NCBI RefSeq assembly: GCF_026236535.1
Contig: NZ_JAHTMW010000012.1
Span: 212,294 to 276,293, forward strand
Direction of reading: 5' to 3'
DNA: 64,000 nucleotides
Source: Streptomyces sp. SKN60
Lineage (GTDB): Bacteria; Actinomycetota; Actinomycetes; Streptomycetales; Streptomycetaceae
The notes beneath the pieces are model-generated. The model was not told where the DNA came from. It did not search any database and saw nothing but the letters and a program-made list of their open reading frames with translations. Shown one piece after another: positions 19,217-27,308 of this stretch. The stretch's first letter is position 1, and each line of letters starts with the position of its first letter. A program made the position numbers and the translations under genes.

Positions 19217-19282
19217 CCTCGGCCTGTCCTCAGCCTGTCCTCAGCCTGTCCTCGGCGTGCCCTCGGCGAGTCCTCAGCGTGC
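19217..19282. repeat. 11-bp tandem minisatellite, six units
   Basis: Six head-to-tail 11-bp units with consensus CCTCRGCSTGT (19217, 19228, 19239, 19250, 19261, 19272), two of them identical. On the minus strand the unit reads like GGACAGGCTGA. The last unit includes the stop codon of the chorismate mutase gene (19274-19276), so the array begins in that coding end and fills the gap before asparaginase. Confidence 0.85.
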
Positions 19283-19579
19283 CTCGTCCGCGATCGTCTC
19301 GTGGTGGCGGATGACCTCCGCGATGATGAAGTTGAGGAGCTTCTCCGCGAACGCCGGGTCCAGTCTGGCGCTCTCGGCGAGTTCCCGCAGCCGGGCGATC
19401 TGCCGGGCCTCGCGGGCCGGGTCGGCGGGCGGCAGGTTGTGCTCGGCCTTGAGGACGCCCACCTGCTGGGTGCACTTGAAGCGCTCGGCGAGCATGTGGA
19501 CCACCGCCGCGTCGATGTTGTCGATGCTCTCGCGCAGCCGGGTCAGCTCGGTCCGTACGGACTCGTCGATCTCGCTCAT
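19274..19579 (-). CDS. Chorismate mutase (AroQ class)
   Basis: 101-residue all-helical AroQ-type chorismate mutase, converting chorismate to prephenate for Phe/Tyr synthesis. Recognisable by LTRLRESIDNIDAAVVHMLAERF (first helix, substrate Arg and Asp), the VLKAEHNLPPADPAREARQI segment and the C-terminal NFIIAEVIRHHE helix. No fused prephenate dehydratase or DAHP synthase domain. Lies 11 bp after the AraC-type regulator on the same strand; no functional link to it is evident. Confidence 0.9.
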   Translation of the reverse strand: MSEIDESVRTELTRLRESIDNIDAAVVHMLAERFKCTQQVGVLKAEHNLPPADPAREARQIARLRELAESARLDPAFAEKLLNFIIAEVIRHHETIADEAR

Positions 19580-19590
19580 GACCTGGGACC

Positions 19591-20478
19591 CTATCCGGAT
19601 CCGGTGAGGATGGTGGGCGGGTGTTCGGGATCCGGAACGGTATGGCTCCAGCCGCCCGGCACGGTGCGTCCCTGCTGCTCGCGGAAGCGGACGGGGGCGG
19701 TGCCGACGCGGCGGGTGAAGAGGCGGGAGAAGTAGGCGGGGTCGTCGTAGCCGACGCGGCGGGCGACGGCGGCGACCGGCAGGTCGGTGGCGGCGAGGAG
19801 TTCCTTGGCGCGGCCGAGGCGGACGGTGAGCAGATAGTCCTTGGGGCTGCAGCCGGCGGCGCGGCGGACGGCGGTACGCAGCTCGGCGGGGGTCATGCCG
19901 TGCCGGGCGGCGTGTTCGGCGACGGAGAGGCGGGTGAAGGCGTCGCGGGCGAGCGCGGCGAGGACGGGGGCGCCGTCGGCGTTGGTGTCGGCGCGGGCGC
20001 GGCGCAGCGCGACCAGGAGTTCGTGGACGGCGGCGGCGGTCTCGACTTCGAGGAGCGGGTTGCCGGGGCGGGCGGCGCGGGCGATGCGGCCGATGGCGGC
20101 GCGGGCGGGGGCGGCGTCGGCGAGCGGGACGACGGGCCGCTCGGGTTCGATGTAGCCGAGTTCGGTGTAGGTGGCGGTGGCGGGTCCGGTGAAGTCGACG
20201 AAGGACTCGTCCCAGCCGGTGCCGGGGTCGGCGGAGTAGTGGTGCGGTACGCCGGGGGTGAGCCAGATCAGGGCGGGCGCGGTGACGGTGGTGCGGCGCC
20301 CGTCGGGGCCGCGGTACCAGCCGCTGCCGGAGCCGACGACGACGGCGACGTGGTGGTCGAGGGTGCGCGGGCCGACGGTGGGCAGGGCGCCGTGCTGGAG
20401 CCCGACGCCGAGGCAGACCAGGCCGAGCCGGTGGTGGACGGGGCTGGGCGTGAAGTAGCGCATCCAGGTGTGGTACAT
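19591..20478 (-). CDS. AraC-family transcriptional regulator
   Basis: 295 residues: an N-terminal cupin-like sensor domain (GVGLQHGALPTVGPRTLDHH, LIWLTPGVPHHYS) and a C-terminal double helix-turn-helix of AraC type (FTRLSVAEHAARHGMTPAEL, LLAATDLPVAAVARRVGYDD, YFSRLFTRRVGTAPVRFRE). Divergent from the GH35 beta-galactosidase across ~95 bp containing a direct repeat, so it is probably the sugar-responsive regulator of that gene. ATG 20463 is an alternative start. Confidence 0.9.
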   Translation of the reverse strand: MYHTWMRYFTPSPVHHRLGLVCLGVGLQHGALPTVGPRTLDHHVAVVVGSGSGWYRGPDGRRTTVTAPALIWLTPGVPHHYSADPGTGWDESFVDFTGPATATYTELGYIEPERPVVPLADAAPARAAIGRIARAARPGNPLLEVETAAAVHELLVALRRARADTNADGAPVLAALARDAFTRLSVAEHAARHGMTPAELRTAVRRAAGCSPKDYLLTVRLGRAKELLAATDLPVAAVARRVGYDDPAYFSRLFTRRVGTAPVRFREQQGRTVPGGWSHTVPDPEHPPTILTGSG

Positions 20479-20510
20479 CGCGCGACCGCCTCCGTGACGC
20501 CGGTTCGAAC

Positions 20511-20536
20511 GTCCAAACTGCGACGATCTTTGTCCA
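20511..20536 (-). promoter_or_regulatory. Candidate AraC operator (TGGAC direct repeat)
   Basis: On the minus strand TGGAC occurs at 20536-20532 and again at 20515-20511, spaced 21 bp, i.e. two helical turns, as expected for AraC-type direct-repeat sites. It lies in the divergent araC-type/beta-galactosidase gap. Prediction only. Confidence 0.35.
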
Positions 20537-20570
20537 TGGACCGGTCCGCCGCCAGAGGGCGAGGGTGAGC

Positions 20571-20630
20571 CACATGAACGCGAGGCACATGAACGCAGGG
20601 CGCGCGAACGCGAGCCGCATGGACGAGTTC
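20571..20630 (+). repeat. 15-bp repeat spanning the beta-galactosidase start
   Basis: Units at 20571, 20586, 20601 and a diverged fourth at 20616, of the type CACATGAACGCGAGG. Three of the four units carry an in-frame ATG, and units one and two carry the Arg/Gly-rich AGG that resembles a ribosome site for the next ATG. Confidence 0.75.
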
Positions 20631-22373
20631 CGCCGGTTCGTCGTGGGTGACGAGGACTTCCTGCTCGACGGGCGGCCCGTGCGGCTGCTCTCGGGCGCGC
20701 TGCACTACTTCCGGGTGCACGAGGAGCAGTGGGACCACCGGCTCGGGATGCTGCGCGCGATGGGCCTCAACTGCGTCGAGACGTATGTGCCGTGGAATCT
20801 GTACGAGCCGGAGCCCGGCCGGTACGGGGACCTGGCGGCGCTGGGCCGCTTCCTGGACGCGGTGGCGCGGGCCGGGCTGTGGGCGATCGTGCGCCCCGGC
20901 CCGTACATCTGCGCCGAGTGGGAGAACGGCGGGCTGCCGCACTGGCTGACCGGCCCGCTGGGGCGGCGGGTGCGCACGGCCGACCCGGAGTACCTGGCGC
21001 CGGTGGAGCGCTGGTTCCGGCGGCTGCTCCCGCAGGTGGTGGAGCGGCAGATCGGGCGGGGCGGTCCGGTCCTCATGGTGCAGGTGGAGAACGAGTACGG
21101 CAGTTACGGCACGGACGCCGGGTATCTGCGCTGGGTGGCCGACCTGCTGCTCGACTGCGGGGTGGAGGTGCCGCTGTTCACCTCGGACGGCCCGGAGGAC
21201 CACATGCTGACCGGCGGTTCGGTGCCGGGGGTGCTCGCGACGGCGAACTTCGGCTCGGGGGCGCGAGAGGCGTTCGCGACGCTGCGCCGGCATCAGGCGC
21301 GGGGCCCGCTGATGTGCATGGAGTTCTGGTGCGGCTGGTTCGACCACTGGGGCACGGACCATGTGGGCCGGGACGCGGCGGACGCGGCGGCCGCGCTGCG
21401 GGAGATCCTGGAGTGCGGGGCCTCGGTCAACGTCTACATGGCGCACGGCGGTACGAGCTTCGCCGGCTGGGCCGGGGCGAACCGCTCGGGGGCGCTGCAC
21501 GGCGGCGCGCTGCGGCCGACGGTCACCTCGTACGACTACGACGCGCCGGTCGACGAGGCGGGGCTGCCGACGGAGAAGTTCTGGCGCTTCAGGGAGGTGC
21601 TCGCCCGGTACGCGGACGGTCCGCTGCCGGAGATGCCGGAGCCGCCGGTGCGGATCGGGGCGCCGGCGGCGGGCGCGGTGGGCGCGTGGGCGCCCCTGGC
21701 GGAGGTCCTGGAGGTGCTCGGCGACGAGGAGACGGAGCGCCCGGTGCCGCCGACCTTCGAGGAGCTGGGGGTGGACCGGGGCCTGGTGCGCTACCGGCTG
21801 CACGTGCCCGGGCCGCGGCAGCCGTACCCGCTGGGGGTGACGGGGCTGCGGGACCGGGCGACGGTGTACGTGGACGGGGTGCCGGCCGGGGTCCTGGACA
21901 CCGAGGACGCGGAGCTGCCGGAGCCGGTGGCGGGGCCCGCCGTGGTCGATCTGTGGGTGGAGTCCCTGGGCCGGGTCAACTACGGGCCGCGGCTCGCCGA
22001 GCCGAAGGGGATCACGGGCGGGGTGCGGCACGAACGGCAGTTCCTGCACGGGGTGCGGGCGCGGGGGCTGCGACTCGCCTCCTTCGAGGCGGCGGCGGTG
22101 GCGAAGGTCCCGTTCGGGCCGGTGCCTGAGGGGTCGGGGCCCGGCCTCTGCACGGGGACGGTCGAGGTCCCGTCCCCCGGTGACGCGTACCTCCGCCTCC
22201 CCGGCTGGACCCGCGGCTTCGTCTGGGTGAACGGCTTCTGCCTGGGCCGCTACTGGAACGCGGGCCCGCAGGACGCCCTGTTCGTGCCGGGCCCGGTGCT
22301 CCGGGAGGGCGCGAACAAGGTGTGGGTGCTTGAGCTGGAGGGCGCCGCGGGCGGACCGGTGGAGCTGGCGTGA
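20574..22373 (+). CDS. Beta-galactosidase, glycoside hydrolase family 35
   Basis: About 599 residues, GH35 retaining beta-galactosidase acting on terminal beta-galactosides; no signal peptide, so probably cytosolic. The barrel shows LLSGALHYFRV, ETYVPWNLYEPEPG, RPGPYICAEWENGGLP, acid/base E174 in VQVENEYGSYG and nucleophile E250 in CMEFWCGWFD; C-terminal beta domains (RLPGWTRGFVWVNGFCLGRYW) complete the fold. The start is uncertain: the first codons fall in a 15-bp repeat with in-frame GTG 20565 and ATGs at 20574, 20589 and 20619. Confidence 0.92.
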   Translation: MNARHMNAGRANASRMDEFRRFVVGDEDFLLDGRPVRLLSGALHYFRVHEEQWDHRLGMLRAMGLNCVETYVPWNLYEPEPGRYGDLAALGRFLDAVARAGLWAIVRPGPYICAEWENGGLPHWLTGPLGRRVRTADPEYLAPVERWFRRLLPQVVERQIGRGGPVLMVQVENEYGSYGTDAGYLRWVADLLLDCGVEVPLFTSDGPEDHMLTGGSVPGVLATANFGSGAREAFATLRRHQARGPLMCMEFWCGWFDHWGTDHVGRDAADAAAALREILECGASVNVYMAHGGTSFAGWAGANRSGALHGGALRPTVTSYDYDAPVDEAGLPTEKFWRFREVLARYADGPLPEMPEPPVRIGAPAAGAVGAWAPLAEVLEVLGDEETERPVPPTFEELGVDRGLVRYRLHVPGPRQPYPLGVTGLRDRATVYVDGVPAGVLDTEDAELPEPVAGPAVVDLWVESLGRVNYGPRLAEPKGITGGVRHERQFLHGVRARGLRLASFEAAAVAKVPFGPVPEGSGPGLCTGTVEVPSPGDAYLRLPGWTRGFVWVNGFCLGRYWNAGPQDALFVPGPVLREGANKVWVLELEGAAGGPVELA

Positions 22374-22378
22374 ACGGG

Positions 22379-22414
22379 CGGGGTGCCCAGGACCCTTCGG
22401 CCCCGGGCACCCCG
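22379..22414. terminator. Hairpin between beta-galactosidase and trypsin genes
   Basis: CGGGGTGCCC (22379-22388) pairs with GGGCACCCCG (22405-22414) around a 16-nt loop containing CTTCGG. It sits between convergent genes; no T-run. Confidence 0.75.
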
Positions 22415-22440
22415 TACACGTACACGTACAAGAAGTGTTG

Positions 22441-23229
22441 CTACAGAGTCGCGGCCGCCGACTTGATGGCCGAGGCGAAGGTGGACACCTCGGTGTAGAC
22501 GCCGGGGTAGCCGGGTCGGGCGCAGCCCTCGCCCCAGCTCACGATGCCGACCTGGACCCAGGCGTTGTTGTTGTCCTTGCGGAACATCGGGCCGCCGGAG
22601 TCGCCCTGGCAGGTGTCGACGCCGCCCTCGTTGTAGCCGGCGCAGATCTCCTCACCGGGGACGAGGGAGCTGCCGTACGCGGACTGGCAGTCGGCGTCGG
22701 AGACGAAGGGGACGGTCGCCTTGCGCAGGTAGCGCTGCTGCGCGCCGCCCTCGCGGGTGGCGCCCCAGCCGGCCACGGTGAAGGTGCCGCTGTTGTAGGC
22801 GGTGGTGTCGGCGATCTTCAGGTTCGCGATGCCGTTGATGGGCGAGGCGAGCTTGATGAGGGCCCAGTCCTTGCCCTGGCCGTTGTAGCCGGGGGCCTGG
22901 AGGACCTTGGTCGAGCGGACCTTGATGGCGTTCCTGGACTGGAGGTCCACGACGCCGGCGGTGGCGGTGATGCTGGTGTTGTTGCCGGAGCCGTCGACGC
23001 AGTGCGCGGCGGTGAGGACGATCTGAGGGCTGATCAGGGAGCCGCCGCAGCCCATGGAGAGCCTGACCATCCAGGGGAACTCGCCCTGGGCGGCGCGGGT
23101 GCCGCCGACGACCGGGGCGGGCGCGGCGGAGGCGGTGCTCGTGGGCTGGAGGCTGACGGCGGCGAGGGCGACGGCGCCGGTGGCGGCGAGCTTCTGCAAA
23201 GCGCGCACCAGTCTGTTCTTCTTCTGCAT
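22441..23229 (-). CDS. sprT: Secreted trypsin-like serine protease
   Basis: 262-residue Streptomyces trypsin (S1 family). A Sec signal peptide (basic MQKKNRLVRA, hydrophobic core, AxA near 35) and a tiny propeptide precede the mature VVGG N-terminus at residue 40. Catalytic triad H76 (TAAHC), D121 (GKDWALIKL), S211 (CQGDSGGPM); D205 at the base of the S1 pocket predicts cleavage after Arg/Lys. Paired cysteines fit three disulfides. Like other Streptomyces trypsins it probably matures extracellular enzymes or degrades substrate mycelium. Confidence 0.94.
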   Translation of the reverse strand: MQKKNRLVRALQKLAATGAVALAAVSLQPTSTASAAPAPVVGGTRAAQGEFPWMVRLSMGCGGSLISPQIVLTAAHCVDGSGNNTSITATAGVVDLQSRNAIKVRSTKVLQAPGYNGQGKDWALIKLASPINGIANLKIADTTAYNSGTFTVAGWGATREGGAQQRYLRKATVPFVSDADCQSAYGSSLVPGEEICAGYNEGGVDTCQGDSGGPMFRKDNNNAWVQVGIVSWGEGCARPGYPGVYTEVSTFASAIKSAAATL

Positions 23230-23367
23230 GCGACTGCCTTCTCTCGTGGGGGGTTGATCTTGATGGCATGAGCCCGTCAAGACCTGGTCCGGATTATGAA
23301 CAGCGGCCAACAGGCGTCACAAGAAGGCCTTTTCGGCCAGCCGGGCGAGCGGGCCGGGCAACACGTG

Positions 23368-23388
23368 GGGCGGCGCGGCGCGCCGCCC
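23368..23388. other. GC-rich hairpin in the trypsin/HExxH-protein gap
   Basis: Perfect 9-bp arms (23368-23376 and 23380-23388) with a GGC loop, in the 187-bp divergent gap, about 30 bp before the next gene. Could influence expression of either gene; function unknown. Confidence 0.45.
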
Positions 23389-23416
23389 GTACCCTGGACG
23401 CAGGGGGTGATCCTGG

Positions 23417-24250
23417 ATGCCGCACAGCGACGAATCCTCCCCCGTCGTGCACGGGTTCCCGCACCTCGACACGGTTCGCTCCGCCATCACGGCGCTCTAC
23501 CGGCGGCTCTCCCCCGACGGCGTGCGGCGTTACGAGCTGAGCATCCCGGCCTCCGACGTGCTGCTCGACCCCACCGACGGGCTCCATCTGGGCGCCCAGC
23601 GGGTGGCCCGCGCCCTGGTGCGGCATCTGGGGCTGCCCGAGGCGCGGATGGTGGTGAGCTTCCGGGCGATGGAGCACGCGGCGAGCGTGGAGCTGGGCGC
23701 GGGCCCGGAGTACTTCGTCGAGCTCAACGAGCGCTTCGCGCGCCCCGCGCACCAGCGGGACATCGGCGCCGCGCTCGCCCACGAGATCACCCATGTGCTG
23801 CTGCACCGGCTCGGTCTGGAGCGGCCCACGGTCGCCGAGAACGAGATCCTGACGGACGTCGTGGCCACCTACCTCGGCGCGGGCTGGCTGCTCCTCGACG
23901 CGTTCCGGCAGGACGGGATGTCCAGCCAGAAGCTCGGCTATCTGACGCCGGAGGAGTTCGGCTATGTGCTCGCCAAGCGGGCCGAGGTCTTCGGCGAGGA
24001 CCCCTCGCCGTGGTTCACCAGCGCGGTGGCGTACGAGGCGTGGGTACGGGGCCGGGCGGAGGCCGCGCGGGACTGGCACCGCCCGCCGCTGGCGGGTGCG
24101 GGCTGGGCGGCGCGGCGGCGGGCCCGGGCCCATGGCGGGGACGGCGTGTTCCCGTGCCCGGTGTGCGGGCAGCGGCTGCGGGTGGCGGGGACGCGGCGGG
24201 TGAAGGCACGGTGCGGGGTGTGCGGGACGGTCCTCGACTGCGCGCCGTAG
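23417..24250 (+). CDS. Uncharacterised HExxH zinc-site protein with C-terminal zinc ribbon
   Basis: 277 residues, family not recognised by name. The centre has a gluzincin-like HEITH at 122-126 within ALAHEITHVLLHRL, with acidic residues at 141-147 (AENEILTD) as possible third zinc ligand. This resembles a minimal metallopeptidase or a related zinc-binding fold. The C-terminus has four cysteines in two CxxC knuckles (C247/C250 and C266/C269), a zinc ribbon. No signal peptide. ATG 23417 follows an AGGGGG stretch. Peptidase activity is an inference from motif only. Confidence 0.7.
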   Translation: MPHSDESSPVVHGFPHLDTVRSAITALYRRLSPDGVRRYELSIPASDVLLDPTDGLHLGAQRVARALVRHLGLPEARMVVSFRAMEHAASVELGAGPEYFVELNERFARPAHQRDIGAALAHEITHVLLHRLGLERPTVAENEILTDVVATYLGAGWLLLDAFRQDGMSSQKLGYLTPEEFGYVLAKRAEVFGEDPSPWFTSAVAYEAWVRGRAEAARDWHRPPLAGAGWAARRRARAHGGDGVFPCPVCGQRLRVAGTRRVKARCGVCGTVLDCAP

Positions 24251-24316
24251 CTCCGAAGCGCGGCCTGGGGCGTATCCATTTGCGCCGTTCGGGTGTTCCG
24301 GGTGAGGGTCGGGCGC

Positions 24317-25909
24317 ATGAGCACGTTGTTCGACACGCTGTGGAGTGAGGCCGGGGACGACGCGGTGGTCGTGGCGCTGCGCGGGGGCGCCGACCCCGAG
24401 GGGCGGGACGCCGACGGAGAGACCCCGCTGTACCGGGCGGCCGTCGAGAACCAGCCGGGCGCGGTGCGCCTGCTGCTCGCCGCCGGGGCCGACCCGGGGC
24501 GGGCGAGCGGCGCGGACGACGGGGACCTGCCGCTGTGCGGGGCCGCCTGCGGCGGGCACACCGAGGTCGTACGGGCGCTGCTCGCGGCGGGCGCGGAGCC
24601 GGACCAGGAGGAGGGGTACGGCTTCACCGCGCTCGCCTGGGCGGTACGGCTCGGGCACACCGAGACGGCCCGCGTGCTGCTCGCGGCCGGCGCCGACCCG
24701 GACCGGCCCGGGCCCGACGGCCTCGCCCCGCTGACCGCCGCCGCCCGGCGCGGCTCGCCCTCTCTGGTCCGGGCCCTGCTCGAACACGGCGCGGGGCACC
24801 GGCGGGAGGCCCTCGACGAGGCCCTGGACGAGGCCCGGCGGTGGATCGGCGTCGACATGGCCGCGGTGCTGCGGCGCGGCCTGGTGGAGAGCGGCGGCGC
24901 CGCCGACACGTACGAGGCGGTGGTGCGGCGGGTGCCGGAGGACGGCGGGATCACCGTCGTCGTCGAGCTGCTGCGCGAGGACGGCGCGCCGAGCCGCGGC
25001 GACGAACGCCAGACCGGCCACGCGGCGATCGCCACCCTCCTGGAGTGCGCGCTGGGCGAACCGTCCCCGCCGGAGGTCCTGGCCGAGCGCGCGCTGCGCT
25101 GCGGCGACCCCGGCGGGGACGACTGGACGACGGCGGTGGCGGCGGTGGCCGCGGGGGCGGGCGGGTCCGGGTCCGAGTTCGGGTCCGAGTTCGGGTCCGA
25201 GTTCGGATCCGCCGGGGCCGGGTCCGAGGCCGCCGGGTCCGAGGCCGGGGCCCCCGAGACGGTCTTCGTCACCGCGACGGCGTGGTGCGCGAGCCCGGAC
25301 CCGCTGCGCCGCGCGCTCGGCGCGCGGGTCCTGGCGGCGCTTCCGGGGTACGAGGCGGGCGCCGTGCCGGTGCTGCGCGGCCTCGCGGCTGAGACGGCGG
25401 AGGCGATGGCCGCCGGGGACCGGGAGCCCGCGGCCTCGGTGGCCGTGGCGCTCGGCCGGTGCGGCGACGGCGCCGCAGTGCCCGAACTCCTCGTGCTCGC
25501 CGCGCACCCCGACGCCGAGGTACGGCGCGAGGTCTCGGCCGCCCTCGCCGGCATCGTCCCGCCCGGCGACACGGCGGCGCTCGAACGGATCACCGTCCTG
25601 AGCCGCGACCCCGACCCCCGGGTCCGCGACTGGGCCACCCTCGCCCTGGCCGAACTCCCGGACGACACCCCCGCGATCCGGGAGGCCCTCGCCGCCCGCC
25701 TCACCGACCCGGACCCGGAGACCGTCGCCGAGGCCGCCCGCGGCCTGGCCCTCCGTCAGGACCCGCGCGCCGTCGACCCGCTGGCCCGCCTCCTCGCCGA
25801 CTCCGACCCGGAGGGCCCGGCCCGCGAGACGGCCCTCGCGGCCCTGCCGCACGTGACGGACCCGCGCGTCCGGACGCGCCTGGAGTGGACGACGCCGAGG
25901 TGCCGTTAG
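24317..25909 (+). CDS. Ankyrin-repeat / HEAT-repeat protein
   Basis: 530-residue solenoid protein. The N-terminal ~150 residues contain four ankyrin repeats (DGETPLYRAAVENQPGAVRL, GHTEVVRALLAAGAEPD, GHTETARVLLAAGADPD, GLAPLTAAARRGSPSLVRAL). The C-terminal ~200 residues are HEAT/PBS-like helices (VPELLVLAAHPDAEVRREVS, RDPDPRVRDWATLALAELPD, DPDPETVAEAARGLALRQDP). The two halves are joined by a Gly/Ser/Ala linker holding a 12-bp repeat. A protein-interaction scaffold; partner unknown. Start ATG 24317 follows GAGGG. Confidence 0.85.
   Translation: MSTLFDTLWSEAGDDAVVVALRGGADPEGRDADGETPLYRAAVENQPGAVRLLLAAGADPGRASGADDGDLPLCGAACGGHTEVVRALLAAGAEPDQEEGYGFTALAWAVRLGHTETARVLLAAGADPDRPGPDGLAPLTAAARRGSPSLVRALLEHGAGHRREALDEALDEARRWIGVDMAAVLRRGLVESGGAADTYEAVVRRVPEDGGITVVVELLREDGAPSRGDERQTGHAAIATLLECALGEPSPPEVLAERALRCGDPGGDDWTTAVAAVAAGAGGSGSEFGSEFGSEFGSAGAGSEAAGSEAGAPETVFVTATAWCASPDPLRRALGARVLAALPGYEAGAVPVLRGLAAETAEAMAAGDREPAASVAVALGRCGDGAAVPELLVLAAHPDAEVRREVSAALAGIVPPGDTAALERITVLSRDPDPRVRDWATLALAELPDDTPAIREALAARLTDPDPETVAEAARGLALRQDPRAVDPLARLLADSDPEGPARETALAALPHVTDPRVRTRLEWTTPRCR
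25169..25204 (+). repeat. 12-bp in-frame repeat encoding GSEF
   Basis: Three perfect copies of GGGTCCGAGTTC, flanked by decayed partial copies, in the linker of the ankyrin/HEAT gene. Copy-number change would keep the frame. Confidence 0.85.
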
Positions 25910-25926
25910 GGGCGCACCGGGCTCCT

Positions 25927-26415
25927 CCGGACCCGGTCCAGACGCGCCTGGGCCCTGCGGGCCACGGAACAGCCCGGCTGGGTCCGCCGCCCCCGGAGTC
26001 CGTCTCCCGCCGGGCGGGACGCGGGGGCGGAGCCGGGGACTGAGCCCCGGACGCAGTCCAGGCGCGCCCGGGCCCTTCGGGCCACGGAACAGCGCAGCCG
26101 GGTCCGCCGCCCACGGAGCCTGTCTCCCACGGGCTGGACGCGGGGGCGGTGCCCGAGGGGGCTGGGCTCTGGACGCGGTCCAGGCGCCCCGGGCCCTGCG
26201 GGCCACGGGACAGCCCAGCCGGGGTCAGCCGCCCCGGAGCCCATCTCCCGCCGGGCGGGACGCGGGGGCGGAGCCGGGCGGGCTGGGCTCCGGACGCGGT
26301 CCAGGCAAGCGCCCAGGCCCTGCGGGCCAGGGTCAGCGCGGCTGAGGTCAGCCTCCCCCGGAGCCGGGGGCGATGCCGGGGGCCAGGCTCCGGACCGGTC
26401 CAGGCAAGCCCGGGC
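25927..26415. repeat. Tandem array of ~121-bp units filling a 522-bp gene-free gap
   Basis: Units begin near 25927, 26047, 26169, 26290 and 26390 (periods 120, 122, 121, 100), the last truncated. Each opens with a block like GGACGCGGTCCAGGCGC, then a small dyad of the form GGGCCCTGCGGGCC, then CGGAGYCYRTCTCCC and a GC-rich GACGCGGGGGCGGAGCC segment. No convincing coding frame is shared by the units. The array lies between the convergent ankyrin/HEAT gene and the first SDR of the steroid cluster, i.e. at the left edge of that cluster. Confidence 0.88.
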
Positions 26416-26431
26416 CCCCGGCGCGGCCGCG

Positions 26432-27307
26432 CTACGCGCCGTACACCGGCTGGGGCGGTTCCGCCGCCGACAGGAGCTTCAGGGCCGCCTCGCCCGCCTC
26501 CGCCGGGGTCCAGCGGGTGCCCTTGTCGGTGGTGGGGCCGGGGCGCCAGCCCTCCATGACGGTGAGGCGGCCGGCCTCGGACTCGAAGACGCGGCCGGTG
26601 ACACCGGCGGAGGCGGTGGAGCCGAGCCAGACGACGAGCGGGGAGACGTCCTCGGGGAGGGCCTGGAGGTCGCCGAAGGTGTGCTCGGTCATCCGGGTCC
26701 GGGCGGCGGGTGCGATGGCGTTGACCTGGACGCCGTAACGGCCCATCTCGGCCGCGGCGACGAGGGTGAGACCGACGATGCCGGCCTTGGCGGCGGCGTA
26801 GTTGCCCTGGCCGACGCTGCCGAGGAGGCCCGCGCCGGAGGTGGTGTTGACGACCCGGGCCGCCACGGCGCGCCCCGCCTTGGACTCGGCGCGCCAGAAC
26901 GCCGCCGCGTGCCGCAGCGGCAGGAAGTGGCCCTTCACGTGCACCCGCAGCACCGCGTCGAAGTCGTCCTCGCCGAGGTTGACGAGCATCCGGTCGCGCA
27001 GGAACCCGGCGTTGTTGACGAGGGTGTCGAGCCGCCCGTACGTGTCGAGGGCGGTGCGCACGAGCGAGCCCGCGCCCTCCTCGGTGGCGATGTCGCCGCC
27101 GTGCGCGACGGCCTCGCCGCCCGCCGCGCGGATCTCCTCGACGACCAGCGCCGCCGGGCTGTCCGCGTCGGGCCGGCCGTCGAGGCCGACGCCGAGGTCG
27201 TTGACGACGACCCTGGCGCCCTCGGCGGCGAAGGCGAGCGCGTGGGCGCGGCCGAGGCCACGGCCGGCGCCCGTCACGATGACCACGCGTGCGTCGCACA
27301 GACCCAT
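26432..27307 (-). CDS. Short-chain dehydrogenase of the steroid C/D-ring cluster (Rv3548c-like)
   Basis: 291-residue SDR. NAD-binding VVIVTGAGRGLGRAHALAFA, the NNAGFLRDRM segment and the catalytic Y-x3-K in GNYAAAKAGIVG place it among 3-hydroxyacyl-CoA dehydrogenase-like SDRs with an extended C-terminus. The RAHALAFAAEGARVVVNDLG block is like the multifunctional-enzyme dehydrogenase half. It is the second gene of a leftward pair paralleling M. tuberculosis Rv3549c-Rv3548c, next to echA20. Predicted to oxidise a hydroxyacyl-CoA in breakdown of ring-C/D intermediates; exact step not known. Confidence 0.85.
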   Translation of the reverse strand: MGLCDARVVIVTGAGRGLGRAHALAFAAEGARVVVNDLGVGLDGRPDADSPAALVVEEIRAAGGEAVAHGGDIATEEGAGSLVRTALDTYGRLDTLVNNAGFLRDRMLVNLGEDDFDAVLRVHVKGHFLPLRHAAAFWRAESKAGRAVAARVVNTTSGAGLLGSVGQGNYAAAKAGIVGLTLVAAAEMGRYGVQVNAIAPAARTRMTEHTFGDLQALPEDVSPLVVWLGSTASAGVTGRVFESEAGRLTVMEGWRPGPTTDKGTRWTPAEAGEAALKLLSAAEPPQPVYGA

Positions 27308-27308
27308 G

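Noticed and set aside
25927..26415. Possible CRISPR array
   Set aside because: Units are ~121 bp with no short direct repeat plus unique spacers, and no cas genes are nearby.
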